A DNA stretch of 64,000 nucleotides from Rosellinia necatrix (taxonomy: Eukaryota; Ascomycota; Sordariomycetes; Xylariales; Xylariaceae): positions 4,588,001 through 4,652,000 of the forward strand of contig JAGYVD010000002.1 in NCBI GenBank assembly GCA_021209875.1, in the 5' to 3' direction. Positions 11,722-22,514 of the stretch are shown here, one piece after another. Both the position numbers and the translations under genes were made by a program. The notes under the pieces are model-generated. The model saw only the letters and a list, made by a program, of their open reading frames with translations, searched no databases and was not told the DNA's origin. The first letter of the stretch is position 1. Each line of letters begins with the position of its first letter.

Positions 11722-12350
11722 CTCCAAGTGGTGTAATTATCTAAGCAGGTGGGAATTCTTTGGTACTTTGTTCAATGTTCTGTGTTACACTGTTTAAGCA
11801 ACAGAGTTTTGGGCTTTTATAGCCCACTGCTGTAAGCTACGGCTTCCGTCGTCGCGACTACTTTTATTTTTTTTATTTTTTTTATGCAGTTCGACCGGTC
11901 CTTCTGTTCTTAACTAAACGTTGCTTTAGCAGCGTTTTTTATAGCATGGCATTACAGACGTTCCAACATTATTTCACCTGAAAAGGTCGGAACTAAAGTG
12001 TTTGTACCGAAATAGGATGTACTACCGCCTGAAAGTGCAAGGTCTAAGACCGTTGCGATTGAGATAGTGATGATAGGTGGGATAGAGAAGTAGGTAATAG
12101 GTGACATGAAAGTTAGCCGCAACAGGTAACTACCAGGCACTATGAGCCGTGCTTTCCCTACATTGCTTTGGCATGCTTAATCACAGTTGCTGAACTTTAT
12201 GCACCCTACACGCTCCCCTGGACTTCGAGCCCCCTCCAAGTACCGCGCTACATTTTTATTTCCTACTTTTAGTTCTACACAAGTTTCCCTCTCGCTATCT
12301 TGAACATACTGTTCATTTAAATTCATTTCTCCTTTTATCAGACACTCAGG

Positions 12351-13572
12351 ATGGCGGTTCTCACCGAGATCCCTGGCATCGAGGTCACAGTGAATATAAA
12401 TGGCCAACGTGCCACTGAATACGCCGATCCTCATGCATCAAAGCCGAGCCCCGAGGTCAACCCAAGATGTCCTGTCAGTTCAAAGTACATTGAATCTATT
12501 GACAATGCAGAATTCTCCATCGTACTGGCAGCGACTAATGACAAGGTATTCATGTGGAACAATACCGAGTATCGTCTCCGAGCAGACGTAAAGGTTGATA
12601 CCAAACGGGTATCTTCACAATCGCTCACAAGAAATCGTGGGCCCAGAACTGTGAGAGGGTTAAAACAGTATTCTGAAGAATCTCGACAGTGGCACCTTAG
12701 AAAACTCAAGTTCTCTCCAATCAGCATAGGTGGCTTCCCTTCCCTTCTCTTTATATGTGGAATCCCGTAGCTAACTTGTGTTCCAGTTGATAGCCAAGAT
12801 GCAGAACAGGTTAGAAATGATGCGAAATCTATAAAAGGCCTCGGCCTCATCGAGGTCTCATTCGACCGACGCGTTGGGCTATATGGAGGGGAGCCCACGT
12901 CGAGATCTTTTACCGACGCCAATAGTCGGGTAGTAGCAGAGAAAGCACTCAAGGGAAATACTGTTTCTCACTCAGCATCGTAGGTGGTTATTTGAATCTT
13001 AAACCCGAATATACATGCTCAACATTTTCAGCATGGGCGGGATTGAGATCATAGCAACTCCCAGAAGTCGGAAATCCTGCCCGGTCGAAGGACACCACGG
13101 CCCAGTTGCAATATTCCGTTTTCTGTATAGATCCCGGGGTACGGAAGAAAATTCCTGCAATGCTATATATACTTACTCACGCATCCGTAGAGGGTTTACG
13201 ACAGGCACTAGTCATTCCACGAACTCCCTCTCCTGAGCTGGCCAGTCGTGCTATTTCACAATCTGTCAAAAATATGACCGTCTCCGAACTCCAGATTCGT
13301 AAGCGAGTTCCAAGCTGTGGCTCATACCTGGTGTCACTAACAATAAACGATGTAGTCGCGCAAGAGAGACTAGACAAGATAAAAGTATGCACACGTTTCA
13401 GACTCCGCCGAGCTTAGCTAATATTATTTTATAATGGGCTTAGGAAGAGAAGAGCTGTAACGAATCCGCCACGAAGCGGAAAGTGAATGAACTCATAGAT
13501 GTCGATGGAGAGGCGGATAAAGCCCGTGCAGCAAAACGCCCGGTCATAACCATTGACCTGACTGATGATTAA
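12351..13572 (+). CDS. DUF7918 domain protein
   Basis: Six exons: 12351-12729, 12787-12979, 13032-13138, 13191-13298, 13356-13384 and 13444-13572, giving 945 nt and 314 aa with every junction in frame. The protein begins MAVLTEIPGIEVTV and has the SKYIES, FRFLYRSR and VIPRTPSPE motifs I associate with the fungal DUF7918 family, whose function is unknown. The short fifth exon encodes LAQERLDKIK (first codon split). The last exon encodes KRKVNELIDVDGE and ends VITIDLTDD, an acidic tail with the look of a SUMO-interacting motif. Introns are 52-61 nt with plausible branch points (for example CACTAAC before exon 5). The intron-1 donor GTGGCT is weak. The neighbour 0.8 kb downstream is a decayed paralogue in the same orientation. 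A nuclear role is possible from the tail but not shown. Confidence 0.85.
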
Positions 13573-14400
13573 AGCTTGGGGGGATCTTATGGATGATTTA
13601 ACCGTCTATGCCAAACCTGGGCGCGAGAGGATGAGGCTTGATATGGCGCGGTCATTGAGGAGTGTCCTAGCATGGTGTATATTTGTTTCGGGGTATTGGG
13701 GGGACAGAGGGACCGTGAGATTTTGACCTCAGGGAAGGGTAACTGATTGTTAACAGGATGAGGGATGGTATCACATTTGGAGTTTTAGCTGGACCCATAC
13801 TCTATAAATCATGGCAGACAAGGAGCCAACCTAGAGCTAGATACTAAGAAATATCAATGAAAAGCTTGGTTGCTCCATATTCCAATGTTGTGCTTATCAG
13901 TTTCTCCCAGGCCCATGGTAAAGAAATGTAGAAATCTAACCATACAGTGATGTCCCCCCCGCCATTGTGGCATAGGTACCTACACAAGTGTAAACCCCAG
14001 TAGATATTGCATTCATGCTAAGGCACAATTTTATTGAGTACTTAAGTAACTACCCACCTAGGTAGGTACCTAGGTAGGTAGGTAGAGTGAAAAGGTTGTT
14101 GCCGGCTCGCATCAGTGCTTGGGTAAGCACGGGCGGTCATCCAGTAGCTCCCTTCACTGCTAGAAGGTGTTACTCAAGTAGGTACCTACTTAAGGAAGCG
14201 CTTAAAGTTTCAAGGCACATAGATGCTTCTCAGATTGCTGAATTGGATTAAGTGGATAGGTGCCTAGTTTCACAAGCCACCTCATCAACCGATCTTTTCA
14301 TATTTGGGTGGGTAGATGTTTATTCTTACCGATAGTCTCTATTTTCCTTGTGCCCTGCCACATATAACCACCTCACTGGCGGCGCCCTTGACACACCACA
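13573..14400. other. intergenic between DUF7918 copies
   Basis: About 0.8 kb with a TACCTAGGTA-type cluster (14052-14085) and no coding sequence of its own. Confidence 0.6.
14052..14085. repeat. CCTAGGTAGGTACC palindromic cluster
   Basis: Overlapping palindromes built from CCTAGG and GGTACC followed by GGTAGGTAG. It lies between the two DUF7918 copies. Confidence 0.75.
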
Positions 14401-15740
14401 ATGGCGGTTCTTGAGGATATTCCAGGTGTTGAGGTAACTGCGGGTTGCTGGTGAAGATGCAGTTGAGCACGACGATGCTCATAAAGAGAAACGAGGTTCG
14501 GACGAACAAGATACTTGCCCGGCAGTAACAAGATACATCGAGTGTATCGACGACGCTGAGTCCGCGATCAAGATTGCTGCCGATCGGGACTATGAATGGA
14601 GCTATAAGGATCACTCTTTCGCGTTTACGGTGCAAGTAGATGGTCATACAGTTACGAGACGACGCATCTCGGGCCCGGGACAGCATGTCATAGGCCACAA
14701 ACACGCCTTCTGCCCGCGATCCCAATGCTGGCAAAGATACAAGCCCGGGTTTCCTGCTGTTAGGACTAGTACGCCTAAACACGCACATATATCAAGAGAT
14801 CGGGGGAGGTTGCTAATGTATGAGCAGCCAATGATCCCCGAAATAGGGATGCCCTGCGAGACCTCAACACTATCAGACACCTAGGACTCATCGAAGTTGT
14901 GGTGGAGCGGTGCATTCAGTCCCAGCCACGAGTTCCTGAGGCCTATAAGCGTTTCGCCAATCATATCGAGAAGTGTGAGCTCGACGGAAAGCTGACGAAG
15001 GGAGAAGGAATCTCCCATGGTACAGTGTAGCTCGGCCTTATGCATAACGGGCTACGAACGACTCGCTAATTTGGAATTTGGATCCAGCTTCTCGTTCGAA
15101 GGATGGGTGAAAACACCCAAACATGAGAGAATTAGGTGCCTATCTGAGGGCGGTGGCCCGATTGCTGTATTTCGTCTTCTTACCGGTCAAGGGGTGCGCC
15201 GTCATGACGAAGAGACCCTTCTGGATGATCAAAGCTAATATGTGATTAGAACAACTGGAGAAAAAGTCAATCGTTCCGCGCAATCCATCTCCCTCTCCCG
15301 CCTAGTCGTTTTCAGAACTGTCACCGGCTGAAATAGAACTTCGTAAGCCACATCGTCCGTTCTATTTCTCTTATGGAGTTGTGCTCTTGGCTTGCGATGC
15401 TCTGGAGATAACCCTACGGAATCAAACGGGAAACGGCTGCTTCCGTTTCCACGGAAACCTGACTGCTTCTATCTCCTTTTTTTCTTAATTTTTTTTTTAT
15501 TGCAGCACACATGTATAGCTAACTCAGGCGTGATGTAGTCGCAAGGGAGAGGTTCGAGCAGATGCAGGTGAGTATTTGGGGGGGGAAATTGCACCAGAGT
15601 CGGGGAGGGGGGAGGGGGAGGGGAGCTAATATTCCTGGCGCAGAGAGAAGAGGGGCTGAAGAACAAGACTAAGTCACTGCTTGAGCGGAAACTCTCGAAG
15701 ACAGAAGTATTCGTAGGTGGGACGTGGCCCGGCTCCGAAT
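14401..15740 (+). pseudogene. decayed DUF7918 paralogue
   Basis: Tandem copy of the gene at 12351, in the same orientation. It starts MAVLEDIPGVEVT like its neighbour, but the frame breaks at about 14439 and ends at TGA 14452-14454. Family sequence resumes in another frame directly after, with AGEDAVEHDD then TRYIECIDDAE. A 2-nt loss fits. Further family segments follow across recognisable introns: TIRHLGLIEVVVERC (about 14865-14910), KTPKHERIRCLSEGG (about 15108-15152), KKSIVPRNPSPSP (about 15269-15302) and LARERFEQMQ (about 15538-15569). An in-frame TAG interrupts the fourth segment at 15303-15305, and no donor after about 15017 keeps the frame into the next exon. Together these lesions make it a pseudogene unless the assembly is wrong in several places. 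The right-hand boundary is approximate. Confidence 0.8.
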
Positions 15741-16119
15741 AGGAAATGATCTTGAGAGAATAAAACGTGCAATGGAGTTTATACCAAGATGGCAAAATTA
15801 CACTACCTTGGATGATTCTCGAATGGAGGTTCTAGTGTTATCTAAGCACATTGTAACCTTGGGTCGATCGAACGAGTACCTAGTTATTGGCATTTTATTA
15901 TTTTAAGCATACTACTATACAGATCTGGTGTGGCCAAAAACCAAGCTCCAATCACCGCCATTGGCAGGGGTTCTTTTCAAAGCTCTATCCATGCATGCAT
16001 ACACGCAAGCTTGGTCCCCAAAACTTTTGACTTTTGTTCACTCTTCTTGACCACCCGAACCACGTACTGCCTCCGACCTCCCACAACCCCCACGTCACCA
16101 CCCCGAGACACTCTCTGCA
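15741..16119 (+). promoter_or_regulatory. PHS1 promoter region
   Basis: Non-coding DNA upstream of the dehydratase gene. A CCAAT box (15948-15952) lies 168 bp before the ATG, followed by a C-rich, CACGTCACC-containing leader. Binding of the CCAAT (HAP) complex is an inference. Confidence 0.35.
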
Positions 16120-17158
16120 ATGGCCGACAAGAGAGCGGAAAAGCCGGCGCGGCAGCCATCGCCCGTCAAGAACGGCTATCTGATCCTCTACAATGCAGCC
16201 TCGGCGATCCTATGGCTGACGGTGCTGGGCCGCATCGTGGGCGTCAATGCGATCCGTGGCCCGCAGTTCGCGTACCCGACCGTCGGCGAGTTCTGTAAGT
16301 GGACACAGACGCTGGCGGGCATGGAGGTGCTGCATTCGCTGTTCGGTAAGTAGCCTCTTTTTTTCCTCAACTGACCTTATGTGTGTGTGTGTGTGTGTGT
16401 GTGTGTTGGATATGCGACCACGGGGGGAGGAGCGTGGGTTTGAGAGTGTGCGCGGTTTGGCGCTTCCTCGACAATCACGACCGTGCGGGACGAAAGTAGG
16501 CCAAGATGAAAGACGCCCTGGCCTTAGAGAACCGCCAGAGCCTACAATGAGAGAAAAAAAAAAAAAGAGAAAAGGGAAAAGAAAAACAACTAACGCAATC
16601 CGTCCCCGATCTGTCTAGGAATCGTCCGCGCGCCGCTCTTCACGACCCTGATGCAGGTCTTCAGCCGGTACGCGATCGTCTGGGGCGTGACGGGCCTGTT
16701 CCCGCAGCTGGGGGCGAGCCCGGCGTACGGCAGCATGCTGCTGGCCTGGTCCGTCACCGAGGTCATCCGGTACTCGTACTTCGCCCTCACCCTCTCGGGC
16801 TGGCAGCCCGCGGCCCTGCACTGGCTCCGCTACCACGCCTTCTTCGTCCTCTACCCGCTCGGCATCTCCAGCGAGGCCTGGCTCATCTGGCGCGCCGTCG
16901 AGCCCGCCAGGCACGCCGGCCTCGAGCTCTACGGCACCGCCCTCTTCGCCTACGTCGCCTTCGTCTACCCCCCTTGTGAGCACTCTTCTCCTTCTTCTCC
17001 TTCTCCTCCTTCCTCCCCCCCTTCTCCTCCTTCTTCTTTGGGGGTTATTCAAAGCTAACAATTATACTCAAATCACAGCTGCCTACATTCTCTATACCCA
17101 TATGATGGCCCAGCGACGCAAGGTTCTAAAGGCAGCCAACACAAAAGCCAACCAATAA
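16120..17158 (+). CDS. phs1: very-long-chain (3R)-3-hydroxyacyl-CoA dehydratase (PHS1/HACD family)
   Basis: Third step of fatty-acid elongation in the endoplasmic reticulum: it removes water from 3-hydroxyacyl-CoA to give trans-2-enoyl-CoA, feeding sphingolipid and very-long-chain lipid synthesis. Three exons, 16120-16345, 16619-16975 and 17079-17158, give 663 nt and 220 aa, the usual size of the family. The polytopic membrane protein shows the family motifs SRYAIVWGV and TEVIRYSYFAL. The catalytic pair is visible as Y154 and E161 in LYPLGISSE, spaced as in yeast Phs1. It ends with a lysine-rich cytosolic tail. Intron 1 (GTAAGT...CTAG, 273 nt) contains a (GT)13 run, and intron 2 is C/T-rich. 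The start context CTGCAATGG is good. The gene is convergent with the lipase-like gene, 230 bp apart. Confidence 0.93.
16381..16406. repeat. (GT)13 microsatellite
   Basis: Uninterrupted dinucleotide run inside intron 1 of the dehydratase gene. Confidence 0.95.
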
Positions 17159-17388
17159 ACGCACATGCTGTGGATTACGATAATGCGAGAACGGTCGAAT
17201 GCGGTCATGATAACGGGAATATATGCTATATTGTGTAGATATAACGTTTGTGCAGAATTGGATGTAATATCTGAGTTCAAAAAGAATAGGTTCTTCAAAG
17301 ATATAAGCGGTAATAGGGAGGGAAACGGAGTGGCCCTGGACAGAGACATATGTATGTACAAAGAATTAAATTAATGGGTATCGCCATT

Positions 17389-18795
17389 TCACTCGAGATT
17401 CCCCTGAGTGCTGGCCTCGTACCATTTGTTCTTCGACCAAGACACAATTAGGTCCTTCGCATCTTCGGTTAATTGTTCATATCCCGGGTTATCTTTCGCC
17501 TCGAACATAGCTAGCGAATTGTGTTAGCAAATCTTCTACACACTAGAAACAGGCATTACACGAACTCATATGAGCGCCCGTCTCGTCAGCGGCCGCATCA
17601 TTGATAGCCTCCCTCCAAACACCCGCGGCTAGTTTCGATGGTAGGTTGCAGAACGTCCTCTGGTTACCCAAGACCGTCCCGACCATACTGACCTGCTTCG
17701 GCGCGGCCGCTTTCCCGAGTCTCGTGTATAGGTTCGCGAATCCGATATCGAGCTCCTTATTTAGCCGTGCTACGGTGCGGACTCGGTTCTTAAGCTCCTC
17801 GCCGCGCGCCAGGCAACCGACGAACTCTAGATGCGATGATACCCAGGACCACCCCGTAGTGATATGTTCGCGGTTCATGTACGCGGCCGCACCACCGGCC
17901 GCGACGGCACCGGCCGCGCCGGCAAACATGGCTATCTTCCCCCAGTTACCCCATCCGCCGCCCTTGGGCGCATTTGGCTTCTCGGCTTCGGGGGCCGGAA
18001 GAGCGGCTACGGGTCGCTTGTTTTCAGCCGGTGGATGATCCTTACTACCTGAGCCCCAGAATGCTGTCGATAGCCCGCTCAGCTGTGTCAATGCCGCCGC
18101 GGCATTATTGTAATGGCTCTCGGCGCCATGAGCCACGACGCCGGGGGCGATGCCTAGGAACGGGGTATCGAAGGTGAGGATCCCTTGAACGTAGGGAAAC
18201 ATCAAGCTATTCAGGCCATCGACAGGGGACTCCTGCTCGGCCCGATCGCCGGCCCCCTCGCCGCTCTCGCCGTGTGGAATAGGTTTATCGTTTGCGAGGG
18301 CGATGACTGTGTCGGCGGCCACGATGCCCCCCATAGAATGGCCGATCAGGATGGTGTGCACGGAGGGGTCTACCGTCGGAGAAGGCGTGCCGTTGGCGAC
18401 TTCGATGTCGATGACGCGTTCGAGGAGCCAGTCCCGGAATCGCGATACGCACTCGCCAAGGTCGCCTCGTGTCTCGTACTTGGGATACGTGATGGCCTGC
18501 ACGTCGACCTTGGGGAGTGCCGCGCTGAGCAGGGCCGCGAGGTGCTGGGCAAACTCTGACTTGGCCCCGAAGGTGTCCTCACCCCCCTATGCCGTCGACA
18601 AACTCGGGTGTTAGCCTGAGGTAAACGTTCTGGGGTAGCTGAACGGGGAATTGTTGCGCGTTACGTGTTACGCATCCCGAGCACGTAAGTTGCGCAGAGA
18701 AACCGTGGCAAAAGGACGACGATGGCAATAGAGATCATGTCGGTCAGTCATACCTTGAAGCCATGGATGAAGCATAGGAGCAATGTCTTCTTCAT
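17389..18795 (-). CDS. DUF676-type alpha/beta-hydrolase (putative lipase/esterase)
   Basis: Three exons on the minus strand, 18795-18754, 18586-17560 and 17510-17389, total 1191 nt and 396 aa. The first exon is short and ends CFIHGFK. Splicing over a 167-nt GTATGA...ATAG intron gives FIHGFKGGEDTFG, the N-terminal oxyanion-hole motif of DUF676 hydrolases. The nucleophile elbow is GHSMGG with Ser98, and FDTPFLG follows about 55 residues later. A Gly/Ala-rich hydrophobic stretch at about residues 232-251 could be a membrane segment. The last exon encodes the conserved-looking end MFEAKDNPGYEQL. The donor of intron 2 (GTAATG) is the least certain point; neighbouring GT sites break the frame. An in-frame ATG at 18951 would add 52 residues, but the family usually starts just before the HG motif. 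Substrate unknown; likely an ester or lipid. Confidence 0.82.
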
Positions 18796-19402
18796 CTTGC
18801 CCCATCGAAAGACCCGAGGGCCGGAATAACGGAAAAAAGAGATCCGCAGGAATACCCAACGAATGAAAACGATTAGGGAAGAGCTGAACACCTTTGGAGG
18901 AGCTACTGGTAAGGCTGAAACAATGCACTTGTAAATCACAAACCCCACCATCTAAGCTCGATGGATCCTCTCAGTTGTTGGTTGTTGTTGGACCATCCAT
19001 GCAGATACCCCTCCTGAATGACGTCTGTAACTAGATAGGCACAGCTGATCAACAAGCGTCCAGCAAACCCCCTAAAACCACTGTGTAGTGGATGGATTAG
19101 GGGCTCCGCGGGCTAATAGTTAAGGGTACCTAGGTAGCTACTTACCTAGGTAGGTACCATTTAGGCTCTGATGTTACCTTGGTACTCTGATACTTTCTTA
19201 CATACCTAGGTACGTCTATACATTAGATAAGCAACATCCCAGTAAAACATACAGTAGGTAGGTAGAATCAGAAGTTTCCTCATAATCTGTCAAAAAACTA
19301 TAGCAATCAGAACCCAGAGAATTTAACTTATCGTAATCCCGAAATTCCGATAGTTCGCACCCCCCTTCCCCTCCCCCTTCCCTTGACACCAGGCCTGCGT
19401 AT
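18796..19402. other. intergenic with palindromic repeats
   Basis: No gene seen. It includes the upstream region of the hydrolase gene, a TACCTAGGTA cluster (19125-19158) and a C-rich tract at about 19360-19382. Confidence 0.55.
19125..19158. repeat. GGTACCTAGGTAG palindromic cluster
   Basis: Two overlapping copies of the intergenic TACCTAGGTA palindrome family, symmetrical about a central AGCT/ACTT segment. Confidence 0.7.
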
Positions 19403-20549
19403 TTAGTAAGTGGCTGCCAATCTCTGGGTTAGATAGTCCCCGCTGTTAATTCCTGGATATTTCCTATCTTTTTCGGCCTCGTAGGTGCCGGGAATGGCTT
19501 CGATATGGCTCCTGAAGTCAGGGTTGCAGAAGTATCTGTCGTTTCTGGTCAGCTCTGCTCAATAACCAAACTACCAGGTAGATTGCGGGGCGACTACGTA
19601 CGCGATGCTATAACGAGCGGGATAGGCGTTGCCGTCCCCCGAAGGCGGCTCGACGACCCGGTGGATCGTGCTCTTGATGTTGTCGTTGCTCCATCTGGCA
19701 AGCAGGTCGCCCGCGTTGACAACACAGGTGCCCTCGATGGGCGTGGCGTTAACAAATGCGCCGGTTGGGCCTTGCACCTGCAAGCCGCCTCTGGAGTCCT
19801 GGAAGAGCAAGGTAATGGAGCCATAGTCGCTATGCGCGCCGGCGCGCACTTGGCCCGGGTTGATGGTGAAGACGTCCTTCTTGACCTCGGGGTAGTGGAG
19901 GAGGCGCAGTGTGTTGTCGCCGACTTCTGTGAAGCCGTCAAACCAACGCTCATCGATTCCCAGCCCGACGGCGATGGCCCGCATGACTTCCGTATGCAGG
20001 AGCTTGCATTTGCCGTGGAACTCGACCATGGTCTTTCTGAACCCTACAAGCTCCCCTTCCTCCACCGGCCAGTGATTAGGATGCCCTGGTTCGTCCTCTC
20101 GGCCAATCTCTAGACTCTCCTTCAGATCCGGAACAGCATCCCGAAGCTTCTTGACATCCTCTGGGTCGGTCAACGTCGTAGTCTTCTCGCGCCCAGGTGC
20201 CGAGTAGCCGCGGTTTGCCTCGGGGGTTGTCCAGCAGTGGGACATCTTGGTCTCGATGGGTAGCCGGAAATACTTGGCCGAAGTCTCGAACACATGCTTG
20301 CGGTACTCCGGAGAAATGGGGAGCCCCTTCAGGTATACGAACCCTGCTGTTTGGAAACCATGAAGGATCGCCTGCGCTGTCTCCTTTCGCTGTTCCGGTG
20401 TCCCATCCAAGAACAAGGAAAAATCAATGAGCTAGTAGGAGAGGTGTTAGGTGTTCGTACTATGGCGATGTCTGAGGGCCCGATCAAAGGGGTTCTCCCT
20501 GACTTACGGGAATAATAAGCCCTTCGCTTCTCACTGCTGCTGATTCCAT
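19403..20549 (-). CDS. thymine 7-hydroxylase (2-oxoglutarate/Fe(II) dioxygenase)
   Basis: Oxidises the methyl group of thymine in three steps (5-hydroxymethyl-, 5-formyl-, then 5-carboxyuracil), using 2-oxoglutarate, O2 and Fe(II). Three minus-strand exons, 20549-20508, 20431-19602 and 19535-19403, give 1005 nt and 334 aa. Exon 1 encodes MESAAVRSEGLIIP and splices (GTAAGT...CTAG) to LIDFSLFLDG. The last exon, joined by GTACGT...ACAG, completes IAYFCNPDF and ends INSGDYLTQRLAATY. The Fe(II) triad falls at H214, D216 (AGAHSDYGS) and H271 (STIHRVVEPP), the positions I recall for Neurospora T7H, and an Arg in PARYS is placed to bind 2-oxoglutarate. TTPEANRGYSAPGREK is a further family signature. 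The divergent neighbour encodes the next enzyme of the same pathway, which strongly supports the assignment over a generic isopenicillin-synthase-like oxygenase. Shadow frames on the plus strand are ignored. Confidence 0.93.
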
Positions 20550-21347
20550 CTCTTCTCATCGACAAGCGCGCGCTGTATCTACATAAAATACAGTCTCTCT
20601 AGACGCTACAACCTGGTTCTAATTTGTTCCGATAAGGGGTTTGTCCCAGAGGCGTATAAGCGAGGTGAAACTCGGTGGACGTGCTAATGCAGTCGATAGA
20701 AGTAATTGGCTATTAATTACCCAGCTCGCCACTGAGGGCTCGAGTAGTACAATAATGGTACAGGTTGAGCTCTTCTGGAGCCTACCTCTCCCGGGAATGA
20801 GTGAGTGCGATAACTTTGCGAGAGGGTTACACGACGGAGATGAAGACTGTTGAATGCGCTTTATACGGCTAGAATAGGCATGCAATAATTATGTACCCCA
20901 CAGACGAGATAAGTGACTCTATCTACTAACGTCGGGTCTAGCAGGTAGACGGAGGGGAAGGGAAGGTAAGGTGGGGTTAAAACCTATCAGGGAGTGTTAG
21001 GTACCTACTGTGTTCTATCTAACTCTCTCGGTTGTTGGCTGAGGGTTAGATAGAGGCAACAGGACCTGGCTAACCTGGTTGCTAACCAGCTTTGCACTGG
21101 CAGAAGAACGGCAGAAGAGCGAGGATCTCCCCCCCGTGTTTTTTTACCCTTGAGGAATCTGCTCGCTTGGGCGAAGTGGTTTAGTATCCTTGTCAACGCT
21201 CCCACCACATCTATCTAACCTAGGTGGTTATGTCTTACTAGGTGTTAGTTGCCTATCTAAACATCTGCCACGGCTGTCCTCACTCACATACATTGAATTC
21301 CCATTGAAGCGAAGCATCTTGCGTAGGTCCTCCAACCCCGCCTAACG
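20550..21347. promoter_or_regulatory. bidirectional promoter of the thymine-salvage gene pair, GATA-rich
   Basis: A 798-bp region between two divergent start codons. Ten HGATAR motifs were counted by eye: on the plus strand at 20630, 20694, 20808, 20907 and 21048; on the minus strand at 20919, 20984, 21015, 21211 and 21253. About two to three would be expected by chance at equal base frequencies. HGATAR is the site of nitrogen regulators of the NIT2/AreA type. The sites are seen; regulation through them is inferred. Confidence 0.5.
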
Positions 21348-22514
21348 ATGAGCTCCACAAGTCCGAAGGTCGTGGACATCCACACCCACATGTATCCCCC
21401 GGCCTACGTCGAGCTTCTCGAGTCAAGGAAGACCATACCCCTGATCCGCCGGTTCCCGGGCGTTAAGGACCCCCGGTATGTCATCCTACCGGCCGAGGCC
21501 GAGGCGCTGGACAAGATCACATCCGGGTCCGACACGGCCCCAACAAACCTCCCCGGCCGGCCCATAACGACTCACTTCTCGTCGCTGGCCCAGAAGCTCC
21601 ACTTCATGGATACGCATGGGATCGACATCTCCGTCATCTCGCTCGCGAACCCGTGGCTGGACTTCGTGGCATCCGAGAGCGCGGGAGAGACGGCCAAGTC
21701 CATCAACACCGCGTTCAGCGAGATGTGCGCCAGCGCCCCGGGCCGGCTGTTCTTCTTCGCCACGCTGCCCCTGACGGCGCCGCCCGAGACCCTCGTGGCG
21801 GCCATCGGCCACATCAAGGGGCTGAAGTACTGCCGCGGCGTGATCCTGGGGACGTCGGGCCTCGGCAAGGGGCTCGACGACGCGTCGCTGGTGCCCGTGT
21901 ACCGGGCGCTGGCGGCGAACCGGCTGACCATCTTCCTGCACCCGCACTACGGGCTCCCGAGCGAGGTCTGGGGCCCCCGCGCGACCGAGGAGTACGGGCA
22001 CGTGCTCCCGCTGGCCCTGGGCTTCCCGATGGAGACCACCATCGCCGTGGCCCGCATGTTCCTGGCCGGCGTGTTCGACGCCGTGCCCGAGCTGCGCATG
22101 CTGCTCGCGCACAGCGGCGGCACGCTGCCCTTCCTCGCCGGCCGCATCGAGAGCTGCGTCGCCCACGACGGCCACCTCGTGCGCGAGGGTAGGGTCGGCC
22201 CCGGCCGCCGCACCATCTGGCAGGTCCTCAAGGAGCAGGTCTACCTCGACGCCGTCATCTACTCCGAGGTCGGGCTCAAGACCGCCATCGACGCCAGCGG
22301 CGTCGACCGGCTCATGTTCGGCACCGACCACCCCTTCTTCCCGCCCCTGAACAGCGACGAGCAGGGCGAGTGGGAGAGCATGACGTGGAATAAACAGGCC
22401 ATCAGCAAGGCCCTGGGCGCCGATAGCGAGGGCGCGAGGGCCGTCATGGGCGGGAATGCCGTCGAGGTGTTGAGATTGTACGAAGAAGAACAACAAGCCG
22501 GCGATGAAGCGTGA
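21348..22514 (+). CDS. uracil-5-carboxylate (iso-orotate) decarboxylase, amidohydrolase superfamily
   Basis: Converts uracil-5-carboxylate (iso-orotate) to uracil and CO2, the last step of thymine salvage. One uninterrupted exon, 388 aa, starting at MSSTSPKVVDIHTH. The Zn-binding and catalytic residues of the family are visible: H12 and H14 in DIHTHMYPP, H198 in FLHPHYG, H255 in AHSGG and D327 in FGTDHPF. The segments HFMDTHGIDISVISLANPW, GTSGLGKGLDD and LPLALGFPMETTIAVARM are close to what I remember of the characterised Cordyceps/Metarhizium iso-orotate decarboxylase. ACMSD-type decarboxylases are related, but the neighbouring thymine 7-hydroxylase decides the call. GC content and GC3 are much higher than in the partner gene. 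Expected cytosolic; no signal peptide seen. Confidence 0.92.
   Translation: MSSTSPKVVDIHTHMYPPAYVELLESRKTIPLIRRFPGVKDPRYVILPAEAEALDKITSGSDTAPTNLPGRPITTHFSSLAQKLHFMDTHGIDISVISLANPWLDFVASESAGETAKSINTAFSEMCASAPGRLFFFATLPLTAPPETLVAAIGHIKGLKYCRGVILGTSGLGKGLDDASLVPVYRALAANRLTIFLHPHYGLPSEVWGPRATEEYGHVLPLALGFPMETTIAVARMFLAGVFDAVPELRMLLAHSGGTLPFLAGRIESCVAHDGHLVREGRVGPGRRTIWQVLKEQVYLDAVIYSEVGLKTAIDASGVDRLMFGTDHPFFPPLNSDEQGEWESMTWNKQAISKALGADSEGARAVMGGNAVEVLRLYEEEQQAGDEA

Larger units (their letters stand above)
10660..12350. other. intergenic, repeats and a hairpin
   Basis: No coding sequence supported. It holds a 9-bp tandem repeat (10740-10775), a TACCTAGGTA-type cluster (10868-10888) and an imperfect 57-bp hairpin (11665-11721). 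It also holds an A/T-rich tract around 11870-11890. The last 150 bp are the promoter of the DUF7918 gene. Confidence 0.55.

Noticed and set aside
11760..11980. Solo LTR beginning TGTTACAC
   Set aside because: No matching end, target-site duplication or second copy could be found in the window.
18582..18620. Reading FVDGIGG in the hydrolase region as an upstream exon with a frameshift in the G run
   Set aside because: This lies in the intron. Splicing the FIHGFK exon at 18754 to 18586 keeps the frame and gives the family motif without any indel.
21486..22496. Long minus-strand frame opposite the decarboxylase
   Set aside because: A shadow of a GC3-rich gene; its translation is low complexity with no motif.
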